From positions 1-64,000 of the forward strand of contig NZ_CP050063.1 in assembly GCF_011604685.1 (NCBI RefSeq): 64,000 bases of DNA. Reading direction: 5' to 3'. Shown piece by piece: positions 17,456 to 26,851 of the stretch. A program made the position numbers and the translations under genes. A model generated the notes under the pieces. It was not told where the DNA came from, did no database searches, and was given only the letters and a program-made list of their open reading frames with translations. Numbering within the stretch: position 1 is the first letter of the stretch; every line of letters starts with the position of its first letter. Source of the stretch: Spirosoma aureum (lineage in GTDB: Bacteria; Bacteroidota; Bacteroidia; Cytophagales; Spirosomataceae).

Positions 17456-20400
17456 ATGCATTATCTGTTCAGACTGAGCGGCTTCCTGCTCTTTTTCCTA
17501 GCCAGCTGTACCCACCAGCCTATCCGTTTTGAGCGTCTCACTACCGAACAAACGGGTATCGACTTTGCCAATACGATTACTGAAACCGACTCACTGAACG
17601 TGTTGGAATTCGAGTATATGTTCAATGGCGGTGGCGTTGGCATTGGCGATTTCAATGGCGACGGACTGAGCGATGTATTTTTTGCGGGCAATCAGGTTTC
17701 CAGCCGCTTATACCTCAATAAAGGCGATTTTAAATTCGAGGATATAACCAGGCAGGCAGGCGTCGGCACTAAATTCTGGTGTACGGGCGTTGCCGTTGCC
17801 GATATTAACCAGGATGGTCGGCAGGATATTTACGTGTCAACCATTCATCCCGACCGCAATCGGGTAGTTCCAAACCTGCTTTTTCTCAATCAGGGTAACA
17901 ACGCTGCGGGTACACCCCAATTTAAGGAGGTTGCCCGGGAAGTCGGGCTGGCCGATTCAAGTTATTCCAGCCAGGCCACCTTCCTGGATTATGATCGGGA
18001 CGGTGATCTGGATGTTTTTCTACTGACCAATGCGCTGGAGGCCTATAACCGGAATAACGTTACTGGCCCCCGTAATGACGGTTCAGCTAAAAGTCGGGAT
18101 AAACTCTTTCGGAATGATGGTCAGGTAGTAGTGTATAAAGCGCAGGGAGCAAATTCGCAAGCTAACTCCCCTACCCCTCCCGGCTTACTTCCGCACTTCA
18201 CCGACGTTTCGGAACAGGCCGGTTTGCTTCACGAAGGATGGGGATTAGGCGTGGTTGTCAACGATGTGAATCAGGACGGCTGGCCTGATATTTATGTAGC
18301 CAACGATTTTCAGTCCAACGATGTCTGGCTCATCAATAACCAGAATGGGACATTCAGTAATAAGATCGCTGAAGCCCTGAAGCATCAGAGCCACAACAGC
18401 ATGGGCATGGACATAGCTGATATCAATAACGACGGTCTGAATGATCTGGCCGTTGTGGATATGCTACCTGATGATAATTTACGGCAGAAGACCATGTTTG
18501 CCACCATTCCCTATGATCGTTTTCAGATGGCCCGACGGCTGAACTATCAGCCGCAGTACGTCCGGAATGTGCTGCAATTGAATAGAGGTCAAGGTTCTGG
18601 CACCATGCCCTTATTTTCCGACATCAGCTATCTGGCCGGTACGGCTGCAACCGACTGGAGCTGGAGCGCCCTTTTCGCGGATTTGGATAATGATGGCTTT
18701 CGCGATTTACTGATCACGAATGGTTATCGGAAAGACATTACAGACCTCGATTTTATCAGCTACAATCGCGACGCCGGACTGTTCGGCACCGATGCCGCCC
18801 GACGCGCTCAGTTGCTGAAGCGAATCGAGGAATTAGAACCGGTTTATAAGCCAAACTTCCTGTTTCATAACAAAGGAGATCTTCATTTTGCGAACGTGGC
18901 TAACGATTGGGGCATGGGTGAACCTTCCTTTACGAATGGCACTGCCTATGCCGATTTCGATGACGATGGCGATCTGGATGTAGTCATGAACAACATCAAC
19001 GATCCTGCCTTTCTGTATCGAAACCGAACCGTTGATCATTCCACCGATTCGACAGCCAATCGGTTTCTGAAGATAAACCTGATTGGTAAACCCGGAAATC
19101 GGGAAGGGCTGGGAGCCAAAGTAACGATTTGGGCAGGCGGCACTATGCATTACACAGAATATACCCGGCAGCGCGGCTATCTGTCCACGATGGAGTCGGG
19201 TATTCATGTTGGTTTGGGTCACGCACAACGTATCGATTCGCTAAAAATCGTATGGCCGTCGGGCAACGCGCAGATTCTCCGGAACATAAGGCTATCTAAG
19301 GTGTTGACACTGGATGAGCAGAAAGCAATTTCTCCATCTGCTTCTTTACCGTCAAAAGTGCCAGCCAACTCGTTGCTTACTGAAATTTCGGCACCACTTG
19401 GGCTGTCTTTTCAGCATCAGGAAGACGATTTTGTGGATTATAAAGCCCAGCAAACACTGCTCTCCCATAAACATTCACAGATCGGGCCAGGCTTAGCAGT
19501 TGGGGATGTAGATGGCAACGGACTCGACGATATTTACATTGCTGGAGCGGCTCACCGAGGTGGCACATTTTTTCTGCAACAAATCGACCCCTCGGGCAAA
19601 AATCGTTTTCAGCGCAAAGATCGTCCGGCAAAAGAGCCCGAAGAAACCGGCGTTCTGTTATTCGATGCCGACCTTGATGGTGACCTTGACCTGTATGCTG
19701 TTCATGGCAGCACCGAGTTTGGCAAAAATGAAGCTCGCTATCAGGACAGCTTGTACCTGAACGATGGGCGAGGAAATTTTCGCTCGTCTGCCACGTCATT
19801 GCCAAACACAACATCGAGCGGTTCGTGCATCGTAGCGACCGACTTCGACCACGACGGCGACCTCGATTTATTTGTGGGTGGACGCATCGTACCGCAACGC
19901 TTTCCGGAGCCAGCGAGAAGCTATCTGCTCCGGAATGATGGACTGGCAACAAGGAATAGCGAGCGAGGAAATAACCGATCAGTTCCGCACTTTACCGACA
20001 TAACTGATCGGTTCGCACCCGGACTTGGCCAGGCGGGATTAATCTGCTCGGCACTCTGGACCGATATTGACAACGATACCTGGCCTGATCTGATGCTGGC
20101 GGGTGAGTTTATGCCTATCACCGTATTCAAAAATGACAGGGGTAGCCGGTTAACACCTCTGAAGATGCCAACTCTGGAAAAAGCGGTTGGCTTCTGGAAT
20201 AGTCTTACATCAGGCGATTTCGACAACGATGGCGATCTGGATTACATAGCGGGTAATCTGGGCCTTAACAGTCGTTTACAGGCATCGGCCTCACATCCAA
20301 TATCAGTTTACGCTGCTGACTATGATAAAAACGGCACGCTGGACCCTATTCTGAGTTTTTTCAACGGTGAAACTGAATACCCTGTTCACCCGCGTGATGT

Positions 20401-21040
20401 TCTGACGGATCAGGTTCCGTCGTTCAAAAAGAAAATGACGTCGTATGCCAGCTATGGGAAAATGAAACTAAGCGATCTGCTGGATAACGAGCAGCAAAAA
20501 CAGGCAATTCATAAACAAGCGACCTACTGTTCATCGGCCTATATTGAAAATCGGGCAGGAACGCTTATGCTTCACGAGCTGCCGATTGAAGCCCAGTTTT
20601 CGACCGTATTCGGGACAGTGGCCAACGACTTGAACCACGACGGTAATCTGGATATACTGCTGACGGGCAACGATTTCGCGACAGAAATACTATCGGGGTG
20701 GCAGGATGCCAGCCTGGGCTTATGTTTATTAGGAGATGGGCATGGGCATTTTAAGCCATTATCACCCGCGCAGTCTGGTTTTATTGTCGATGGTGATGCA
20801 AAATCATCAGCCTCAGTTCTATTGGCCAATGGGCAACTCTATTATTTTGCCACGCAAAATAACGGGCCCATGCGTGTTTTTGCAGAAACTAACGGACGGG
20901 CAAGGTATGAGCGGATAAAAGCTACAGATGTGTCTATTACACCAGTAAAAGCAACCGGACTAAAGCGGAAAATAGAGTATAGTTGGGGTGGTGGTTATTT
21001 ATCTCAATCATCGCGAGTTGCAGAAAAAAAGCCTTACTAA
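17456..21040 (+). CDS. FG-GAP/VCBS repeat lipoprotein with ASPIC/UnbV domain
   Basis: A very large (1194 residues) surface lipoprotein: MHYLFRLSGFLLFFLASC gives a lipobox at residue 18. I count at least fourteen calcium-binding loops of the D-x-(N/D)-x-D-G type, including DFNGDGLSD, DINQDGRQD, DYDRDGDLD, DINNDGLND, DFDDDGDLD, DVDGNGLDD, DFDHDGDLD and DLNHDGNLD. They are consistent with two or more beta-propellers. Between the two halves sits the ASPIC/UnbV domain (GNREGLGAKVTIWAGG, then GYLSTMESGIHVGLG). Such proteins commonly follow susCD pairs in Cytophagales. The role is presumed to be extracellular ligand binding or adhesion; no catalytic motif is visible. Confidence 0.9.
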   Translation: MHYLFRLSGFLLFFLASCTHQPIRFERLTTEQTGIDFANTITETDSLNVLEFEYMFNGGGVGIGDFNGDGLSDVFFAGNQVSSRLYLNKGDFKFEDITRQAGVGTKFWCTGVAVADINQDGRQDIYVSTIHPDRNRVVPNLLFLNQGNNAAGTPQFKEVAREVGLADSSYSSQATFLDYDRDGDLDVFLLTNALEAYNRNNVTGPRNDGSAKSRDKLFRNDGQVVVYKAQGANSQANSPTPPGLLPHFTDVSEQAGLLHEGWGLGVVVNDVNQDGWPDIYVANDFQSNDVWLINNQNGTFSNKIAEALKHQSHNSMGMDIADINNDGLNDLAVVDMLPDDNLRQKTMFATIPYDRFQMARRLNYQPQYVRNVLQLNRGQGSGTMPLFSDISYLAGTAATDWSWSALFADLDNDGFRDLLITNGYRKDITDLDFISYNRDAGLFGTDAARRAQLLKRIEELEPVYKPNFLFHNKGDLHFANVANDWGMGEPSFTNGTAYADFDDDGDLDVVMNNINDPAFLYRNRTVDHSTDSTANRFLKINLIGKPGNREGLGAKVTIWAGGTMHYTEYTRQRGYLSTMESGIHVGLGHAQRIDSLKIVWPSGNAQILRNIRLSKVLTLDEQKAISPSASLPSKVPANSLLTEISAPLGLSFQHQEDDFVDYKAQQTLLSHKHSQIGPGLAVGDVDGNGLDDIYIAGAAHRGGTFFLQQIDPSGKNRFQRKDRPAKEPEETGVLLFDADLDGDLDLYAVHGSTEFGKNEARYQDSLYLNDGRGNFRSSATSLPNTTSSGSCIVATDFDHDGDLDLFVGGRIVPQRFPEPARSYLLRNDGLATRNSERGNNRSVPHFTDITDRFAPGLGQAGLICSALWTDIDNDTWPDLMLAGEFMPITVFKNDRGSRLTPLKMPTLEKAVGFWNSLTSGDFDNDGDLDYIAGNLGLNSRLQASASHPISVYAADYDKNGTLDPILSFFNGETEYPVHPRDVLTDQVPSFKKKMTSYASYGKMKLSDLLDNEQQKQAIHKQATYCSSAYIENRAGTLMLHELPIEAQFSTVFGTVANDLNHDGNLDILLTGNDFATEILSGWQDASLGLCLLGDGHGHFKPLSPAQSGFIVDGDAKSSASVLLANGQLYYFATQNNGPMRVFAETNGRARYERIKATDVSITPVKATGLKRKIEYSWGGGYLSQSSRVAEKKPY

Positions 21041-21051
21041 AAAAGAAATTG

Positions 21052-21059
21052 TACTTTTG
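21052..21059 (+). promoter_or_regulatory. -7 element of the GDPD gene
   Basis: TACTTTTG matches TAnnTTTG and lies 12 nt past the preceding stop. It would start transcription near 21066, about 16 nt before ATG 21082, which favours that start over the GTG at 21073. Confidence 0.5.
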
Positions 21060-21081
21060 AGCATTCCATTCAGTGAACTGC

Positions 21082-21972
21082 ATGCGTTTTGACGTTCTAC
21101 TTAGTTGCATGATTGCCACCGCCTTTACGTCTCTGTCTCCTCCTGTTTTCGACTTGCAGGGACACCGGGGCTGCCGGGGATTGATGCCCGAAAACACCAT
21201 TCCGGCATTCCTGAAAGCCCTCGATCTTGGGGTTACGACCCTGGAGATGGATGTCGTAATCAGTAAAGATCGGCAGGTCGTTGTTTCGCATGAACCTTAT
21301 TTCAGTGCAGCCTATAGTATAAGCCCGGATGGGCAACCGGTAGATAAAAAAGACCAGAAAAGCCTGGTGTTCTATCAGATGAATTATGCCGATATCAAGC
21401 GTTATGACGTCGGCTCTAACGGCAATGCCGCCTATCCCGAGCAACAAAAGCTCAAGGTTTATAAGCCTTTATTAAGTGAGGTAATAGAACAGGCAGAAGC
21501 CTACCGAACGGCCAAAAATCTGCCTGACTTTTCCTACAATATTGAAATTAAGAGCGAACCGTCGGAGTACAACAAAAGCCAGCCGGAGCCAGCCGATTTC
21601 TGTGACCTTGTACAACAGGTTATCAAGAAGCAGTTACCTACCGAACGCGTTGTTATTCAAAGTTTTGACTTTGCCACACTCAGATATTGGAAACAACAGG
21701 CCGGCGCCGGAAAATATCCTAATGTCAGGCTGTCGGCGCTGGTTGAAAACCTTCGTAGTGTCGAAAAAAACATAGATGAATTAGGCTTCAAACCCGATAT
21801 TTACAGCCCCTATTACCGGCTCTTGAGTCAGCGTAAAATTGACCGACTGCATGAAAAGGGCATCAAGGTCATTCCCTGGACAGTTAATCAGCAGGATGAC
21901 ATGAAACGCCTGAAAGAGTGGGGTGTTGATGGGCTAATTACCGATTACCCTAATCGAACAGGTAGTTTGTAA
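21082..21972 (+). CDS. Glycerophosphodiester phosphodiesterase family protein
   Basis: Exported GDPD enzyme that hydrolyses glycerophosphodiesters to glycerol-3-phosphate and an alcohol. The ATG at 21082 gives 296 residues with a weak signal sequence (LLSCMIATAFTSLSP). The TIM-barrel signature is intact: GHRGCRGLMPENT (catalytic His, Arg and metal-binding Glu), LEMDVV, and VSHEP with the second catalytic His. NIEIK supplies a further metal ligand. The C-terminus has VIPWTVNQ and GVDGLITDYPN, as expected. It probably scavenges phospholipid head groups. Confidence 0.93.
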   Translation: MRFDVLLSCMIATAFTSLSPPVFDLQGHRGCRGLMPENTIPAFLKALDLGVTTLEMDVVISKDRQVVVSHEPYFSAAYSISPDGQPVDKKDQKSLVFYQMNYADIKRYDVGSNGNAAYPEQQKLKVYKPLLSEVIEQAEAYRTAKNLPDFSYNIEIKSEPSEYNKSQPEPADFCDLVQQVIKKQLPTERVVIQSFDFATLRYWKQQAGAGKYPNVRLSALVENLRSVEKNIDELGFKPDIYSPYYRLLSQRKIDRLHEKGIKVIPWTVNQQDDMKRLKEWGVDGLITDYPNRTGSL

Positions 21973-22044
21973 ACTAACTGGTGCTTTTGTAAGTTTCTAT
22001 CTCTAATCTACCCAAGTAGGTTAGTTTACGCGTATTTTAACGGT

Positions 22045-23568
22045 ATGACCTTCCTGAATACTACGCTCAAATGGCTCCTGCAACGACGCTTACCCCGCAT
22101 CGAAGCCATGATGAAATATCCCGGTCCGGTGCAGCAAAAGGTATTTGAGCAGCTCATCCGGGCAGGTCGCCGAACGGAATGGGGAAAAAAGCACGATTAC
22201 CAATCCATTCGCACGATTGCCGACTTTCAGCAGCAGGTTCCTGTTTCGAGCTATGAAGACCTCTATCCATATATAGAGCGCGTTATGAAAGGCGAAAGCA
22301 AAGTGCTTTGGCCCTCGCCCGTACGCTGGTTTTCAAAATCGTCGGGCACGACCAATGCCCGTAGCAAGTTCATTCCGGTCACGACCGAATCACTGGACGA
22401 AAGTCATTTTAAGGGTGGGAAAGACATGATGGCTCTCTATGTGGCCAACTACCCTGATACGCGGACATTCGAAGGGAAAGGACTCTCTATAGGTGGCAGC
22501 CTGCATCAAAATCCCCACAGCACCAACAGTGCCGCTGGTGACGTTTCGGCGGTGGTGATGAAGAACCTGCCGACCTGGGCGCAGGTTATCCGTACTCCGT
22601 CGATTGAAATTGCCCTCATGGATGAATGGGAAGCCAAGATGGAGCGCATGGCTGAGATCACATCACAGGAAAATGTGACGAGCATGCTGGGTGCTCCAAC
22701 CTGGGGACTGGTTCTGATTGACAAAATTCTCGCACTAACCGGAAAGTCAAACATTCTGGAAGTATGGCCAAACTTTGAAGTGATGATTCACGGGGCGGTT
22801 AATTTTCAGCCGTACCGCGAACTATTCCAGCAGCAGGTTTTTCCGGCAAATACCATTCGTTATCAGGAGGTTTACAACGCATCGGAAGGCTTCTTCGCCA
22901 TTCAGGACGATCTATCCCGTATCGGTGAAATGCTGCTTATGCTTGATTATGGTATTTTCTACGAGTTCATCCCATTCCACGAAGCCGATCAGCCATTTCC
23001 CAAAGCCCTGACCATTGATGAGGTCGAGCTGGATAAAAACTACGCGCTTGTCGTTTCGACAAATGGCGGTTTGTGGCGCTATAAAGTTGGCGATACCGTA
23101 CGCTTTACCTCACTATACCCTCACCGGCTAAAAGTCAGCGGACGAACGAAACATTTCATCAACGCTTTTGGCGAGGAAGTTATCGTTGAGAATGCTGAAG
23201 TAGCCATTACGCGGGCCAGTGAAGCAACAGGTGCTGTTATTGCCGATTATACCGCCGGGCCGGTCTATATGAGCAACGGCGCGAACGGCTGCCATGAGTG
23301 GGTGATCGAATTCTCGCGGGAACCCAACAGCCAACAGCACTTCAACCAACTTTTAGATGAAACGCTGCGCGAAATCAACTCCGATTACGACGCCAAGCGC
23401 TACAACGACATGGTCTTGAAACGCCCCCGTGTTCATGTTGTTCCGCGTGGTACGTTCTATGCCTGGATGAAACAGCGCGGCAAGTTAGGTGGTCAGCATA
23501 AAGTACCACGGCTGGCCAATTCACGCGAATATCTGGATGATATTCTGGGGCGGGTTCTGGAGCTGTAA
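22045..23568 (+). CDS. GH3 auxin-responsive promoter family protein
   Basis: A 507-residue member of the GH3 family, ATP-dependent acyl-adenylating enzymes of the ANL superfamily that in plants conjugate auxin or jasmonate to amino acids. Bacterial members are common in Bacteroidota and their substrates are mostly unknown. Visible motifs: KSSGTTNARSKFIPV (the P-loop-like ATP motif), NASEGFFAIQDD (the YNASEG-type adenylate-binding motif), LWRYKVGDTVRFTS and HFINAFGEEVIVENAE near the hinge. The final KRPRVHVVPRGTFYAWMKQ is typical of the C-terminal domain. It follows the GDPD gene by 72 nt; a GTAAACTAAC/GTTAGTTTAC inverted repeat (21969-21978, 22020-22029) spans that gap. Confidence 0.9.
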   Translation: MTFLNTTLKWLLQRRLPRIEAMMKYPGPVQQKVFEQLIRAGRRTEWGKKHDYQSIRTIADFQQQVPVSSYEDLYPYIERVMKGESKVLWPSPVRWFSKSSGTTNARSKFIPVTTESLDESHFKGGKDMMALYVANYPDTRTFEGKGLSIGGSLHQNPHSTNSAAGDVSAVVMKNLPTWAQVIRTPSIEIALMDEWEAKMERMAEITSQENVTSMLGAPTWGLVLIDKILALTGKSNILEVWPNFEVMIHGAVNFQPYRELFQQQVFPANTIRYQEVYNASEGFFAIQDDLSRIGEMLLMLDYGIFYEFIPFHEADQPFPKALTIDEVELDKNYALVVSTNGGLWRYKVGDTVRFTSLYPHRLKVSGRTKHFINAFGEEVIVENAEVAITRASEATGAVIADYTAGPVYMSNGANGCHEWVIEFSREPNSQQHFNQLLDETLREINSDYDAKRYNDMVLKRPRVHVVPRGTFYAWMKQRGKLGGQHKVPRLANSREYLDDILGRVLEL

Positions 23569-23579
23569 GCCGTTGTTCG

Positions 23580-24860
23580 TCATCGATTCGCTTCCGAAAG
23601 CCAGTGAAATTGCCGTTCGGTGAGCTGATAATGCCGAGGCTGCCGTTTGAGAGCCACCAGAACGGAGTCATTGCGAATTTTTCCCCGCAACTGAATGTGA
23701 TTGGAGTCGGGCACGGTGTATTGCATCGAGAAAAGGGTGGTCGTATCAGCCGCATTTTTTTTGAAGGCAATGGTATGAGCCAGCGAATCGAGCTCGTAGC
23801 TAAAATAGCCCCGACGATACCGTTGCCGGAATAGCGTATCCGCCGTTTGAATACTCCCCGAATTGGTCGCTTCAAAAACGACATCTTTCCAGCGTAAACT
23901 ATCGGCAACACTGCCCTGAAATTGGTCGACCGTAAAAAAGCCAGTAGCTAGTTTGTTGGTGGTATGCATTTCTTTCGAGGCTAACCAACGCTGGTACGAT
24001 CTAGCTATAGGCCATACTAAAAACAGGCCGACGAACGCAATTTTCAGAACAACCTGCGCTGTACGCATCCATTTTTTAGGCATCGTAAAAAGGAATGCAG
24101 GCTGCGTTGGCTTGTTGAATATGAAGAAATTAAGCAGCCGCTGGGCATCGCTTACCAAGAGAAAATTGCTGAACACAAACAGATGAATAGAAAACAGCTT
24201 GACGGGAATGTCGTAGCAGAGGTTCATCATCATGACATTGAGAAATACACTTGCAGCCACAAGCGCTCCCAGGGTGCTGGTACGGCGAAACAGCAATAAT
24301 ACTCCGGCCAATACCTCCACGGCTCCCGAAAAAAACTGGTATGGTGTCGAATAGCCAATGAAATACCAGGAGAATCGCATTGGCAATAGGTCGCCCAGTG
24401 GCGTAGCTAATGCACTTAACGAGGGAAATATCATTTGCAACCCAAACAGCTTGATGATACCGTAGCTCAATGACATCATGGCGACGAAATACCGAACCAG
24501 CACCAGAAGCCAGTAGTAAGCTGTATTATAGCTTGTCCGTCTATCGAAAAGTGTCCAGCCGGCTGCACCCACAACGGCCACCCCCGTAAAAAAACACAAC
24601 TGAGCATATGCATACGACGTATCTCCGCTGCCATTCAGCGGCACCAGCACGTCCTTTATGTGAAAGATGTACTGGTTGGCAAGCGTCACAAGCCAGGTTT
24701 CGGCTTTACCATAATAGTCACCGATCAGACTCAGAATGGGTATATCGCCGAGCCACGTCCAGGGTGTTATGTACAACAGCAGATAAATACAGCAAAAGCG
24801 AAACAATACCTTACGCCACCAAGACCATTGGTCGGCAGGATGAATAGCAGCAGCGGACAT
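23580..24860 (-). CDS. DoxX/HTTM-like integral membrane protein
   Basis: A 426-residue protein from the ATG at 24860 (MSAAAIHPADQWSWW). It has about eight membrane helices up to residue 280, with charged or aromatic loops (RYFVAMMSLSYGIIKLFGLQM, FFSGAVEVLAGVLLLFRRT). A soluble C-terminal domain of about 130 residues follows. The helical part resembles DoxX/HTTM families, in which electron-transfer or quinone-linked roles have been proposed; the C-terminal domain has no motif I know. A TATATTTG promoter box at 24905-24912 would begin transcription near 24898, so an ATG at 24926 can be excluded. It ends 11 nt from the GH3-like gene's stop (convergent). Confidence 0.65.
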   Translation of the reverse strand: MSAAAIHPADQWSWWRKVLFRFCCIYLLLYITPWTWLGDIPILSLIGDYYGKAETWLVTLANQYIFHIKDVLVPLNGSGDTSYAYAQLCFFTGVAVVGAAGWTLFDRRTSYNTAYYWLLVLVRYFVAMMSLSYGIIKLFGLQMIFPSLSALATPLGDLLPMRFSWYFIGYSTPYQFFSGAVEVLAGVLLLFRRTSTLGALVAASVFLNVMMMNLCYDIPVKLFSIHLFVFSNFLLVSDAQRLLNFFIFNKPTQPAFLFTMPKKWMRTAQVVLKIAFVGLFLVWPIARSYQRWLASKEMHTTNKLATGFFTVDQFQGSVADSLRWKDVVFEATNSGSIQTADTLFRQRYRRGYFSYELDSLAHTIAFKKNAADTTTLFSMQYTVPDSNHIQLRGKIRNDSVLVALKRQPRHYQLTERQFHWLSEANR

Positions 24861-24904
24861 AACTGAAAGAGTTGGTTTCGAGAAGGTTATAGTGTGACTA
24901 TACC

Positions 24905-24912
24905 CAAATATA
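24905..24912 (-). promoter_or_regulatory. -7 element of the DoxX/HTTM-like gene
   Basis: TATATTTG on the minus strand fits TAnnTTTG. It sits at the 3' edge of the upstream gene region and fixes the start of the membrane protein at 24860. No -33 box is clear. Confidence 0.5.
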
Positions 24913-24926
24913 ATGAAAGCCTCCAA

Positions 24927-25430
24927 TTAGCCTCGTATCAATTTATGTGCTTTCAAAAATGCATAGGTCATCACTTCTTTTTCCGGATTGAGTACAATCT
25001 GTTTCTGCACGGCACAGATAAACAGCTCGTGGTCACCAGCATCTGTGCTATGCAACACGTGGCACTGCGCATACCCAATTGCTTCTGTCAGGTACGGGCA
25101 GCCGCGTTCATCAAGGGTATAGGGTAAATTTTTAAACTTGTCTCTATAGATTCCATTCGCGACCCGCCCCGATTGCTGCCCAAGCGTTCGAATCAGTCGG
25201 CTTTGGTCCGTCGCGAGCAGATTCACATTGAGAATACCACTTTCACGCACAAGCTCAATAGTGTAATCGACCCTATAGAGGGCAATGGCCAGCACCCTCA
25301 TTTTCATGTCGGTTTGCATGAGCCAGGTAACAATATTGGCATTATAGCGCTGGTCTGTCGTACCAATTCCAACAGCGGTCGTGATACTATGAACATCGTA
25401 ATTTTTGTATTTCAATAACCGTTTCGGCAT
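24927..25430 (-). CDS. Flavin reductase-like FMN-binding protein
   Basis: A 167-residue split-barrel protein of the flavin reductase/FMN-binding family. It has GTTDQRYNANIVTWLMQTDMKMRVLAIAL, where the phosphate of FMN is usually held by the N-terminal Asn/Thr-rich loop. It also has ESGILNVNLLATDQSRLIRTLG and an acidic GDHELFICAVQ near the C-terminus. Members reduce flavin with NAD(P)H or act as FMN-binding partners of other enzymes; which applies here is not evident. It lies upstream of the DoxX/HTTM-like gene on the same strand. Confidence 0.8.
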   Translation of the reverse strand: MPKRLLKYKNYDVHSITTAVGIGTTDQRYNANIVTWLMQTDMKMRVLAIALYRVDYTIELVRESGILNVNLLATDQSRLIRTLGQQSGRVANGIYRDKFKNLPYTLDERGCPYLTEAIGYAQCHVLHSTDAGDHELFICAVQKQIVLNPEKEVMTYAFLKAHKLIRG

Positions 25431-25462
25431 AAGATTGACAAGGAGTCGTTAAGAGAAGTGAT

Positions 25463-25470
25463 TAAATTTG
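25463..25470 (+). promoter_or_regulatory. Possible -7 element of ispH
   Basis: TAAATTTG fits TAnnTTTG, 112 nt upstream of the ATG at 25583. A TTG lies 25 nt upstream, longer than usual spacing. Confidence 0.35.
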
Positions 25471-25582
25471 TAGCGAACGTAGGCTTTTGTTCTGCTGTTC
25501 TAATGACAAACGTGGTTAATAGTGAGTAAAGAAATAAGCGCTTATTGCTCTTTCATTCTTTTGCTCTTCACTCTTTACGTCA

Positions 25583-26845
25583 ATGAAATCGTTCGACATT
25601 CCCGACTATTACCGTAGCAACATTATTACTCCTCTGAAAGAATTTCGACGGAAACGGGATAAACTAAAACGGGATTTTACACCTACCCTTCTCGATTTCG
25701 GCCCGGTTCGGTTTTTAATTGCTCGGCACTTTGGTTTTTGCTATGGCGTCGAAAATGCCGTTGAAATTGCCTACAAAGCGATTGGAGAAAACGCAGGTAA
25801 GCGTATATTCCTGCTTAGCGAAATGATTCATAACCCCGATGTGAATGCCGACCTGCAGGACCGGGGTGTTCGTTTTATTATGGACACAAAGGGCGGCCAA
25901 CTCATTCCTTGGTCTGAACTAACGCCCGACGATGTTGTCATTATACCAGCATTTGGAACAACGCTGGAAACCCAAAACCAGCTGGCATCAATTGGGCTGG
26001 ATGTTGAAAAATACGATACGACCTGCCCTTTTGTCGAAAAAGTCTGGAATAAGGCTGGGCAAATTGGCCAGAAAAACTACACCATTATCGTTCACGGCAA
26101 GCCGAACCACGAAGAAACCCGGGCTACTTTTTCTCACAGCAAAGAATCTGGCCCAACCGTGGTAGTAAAAGACATGGAGCAGACAAAACGCCTGGTCAGA
26201 TACATAACCGGCGAGTCGCCTGCCGAACAGTTTTATACCGAGTTTGCCGGTCAATATTCCAACGGTTTCGACCCAACCCGCGATTTACAACGCATTGGCG
26301 TGGTTAACCAGACAACGATGCTGGCTTCTGATACACAGGGTATTGCTGACTATCTGAAACAGGTAATGAGCCAGAAACATAACCTTGGCGAGACTGCTTC
26401 GGCCGACCAGATTGACCCTTATTTTGCGAATACGCGCGATACGCTCTGCTATGCTACCAATGACAATCAGGACGCAACGTACGCACTTTTGACCTACCCT
26501 GCCGATCTGTCCATTGTAGCTGGCGGCTACAATTCATCCAATACATCACACATCGTTGAGCTTTGCGAAGAGAAGCTCCCAACGTACTTTATTGAGTCAG
26601 AGCAGAAAATTCTGTCGAATAACCTGATTCGCCATTACAATAGTCATACCAGGCAGGAAGTGGTCACCGAAAACTTTCTGCCACGCCTGAATGAAGCTGC
26701 CAGCGAACCCGTTACCATTCTTTTAACCTGCGGGGCATCCTGCCCTGATGCTACCGTAGAGGGCATTCTGCTTAAACTGGCCAGTTTCTTTCCCGGAGCC
26801 CGGTCCATTGACGATGTTATGGCCTCCGTCATGCAGTCATCCTGA
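25583..26845 (+). CDS. ispH: 4-hydroxy-3-methylbut-2-enyl diphosphate reductase
   Basis: IspH (LytB), the last enzyme of the non-mevalonate isoprenoid pathway, converts HMBPP to IPP and DMAPP using a 4Fe-4S cluster. The cluster cysteines are seen in HFGFCYGVENAV (Cys53), DTTCPFVEKVW and LTCGASCPDATVEG. At 420 residues it belongs to the long form with an extra N-terminal stretch of about 40 residues (IITPLKEFRRKRDKLKRDF) and an insert in the middle. That form is common in Bacteroidota and cyanobacteria. It is convergent with the next gene, with only 6 nt between the stops. Confidence 0.95.
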   Translation: MKSFDIPDYYRSNIITPLKEFRRKRDKLKRDFTPTLLDFGPVRFLIARHFGFCYGVENAVEIAYKAIGENAGKRIFLLSEMIHNPDVNADLQDRGVRFIMDTKGGQLIPWSELTPDDVVIIPAFGTTLETQNQLASIGLDVEKYDTTCPFVEKVWNKAGQIGQKNYTIIVHGKPNHEETRATFSHSKESGPTVVVKDMEQTKRLVRYITGESPAEQFYTEFAGQYSNGFDPTRDLQRIGVVNQTTMLASDTQGIADYLKQVMSQKHNLGETASADQIDPYFANTRDTLCYATNDNQDATYALLTYPADLSIVAGGYNSSNTSHIVELCEEKLPTYFIESEQKILSNNLIRHYNSHTRQEVVTENFLPRLNEAASEPVTILLTCGASCPDATVEGILLKLASFFPGARSIDDVMASVMQSS

Positions 26846-26851
26846 TGCGAC

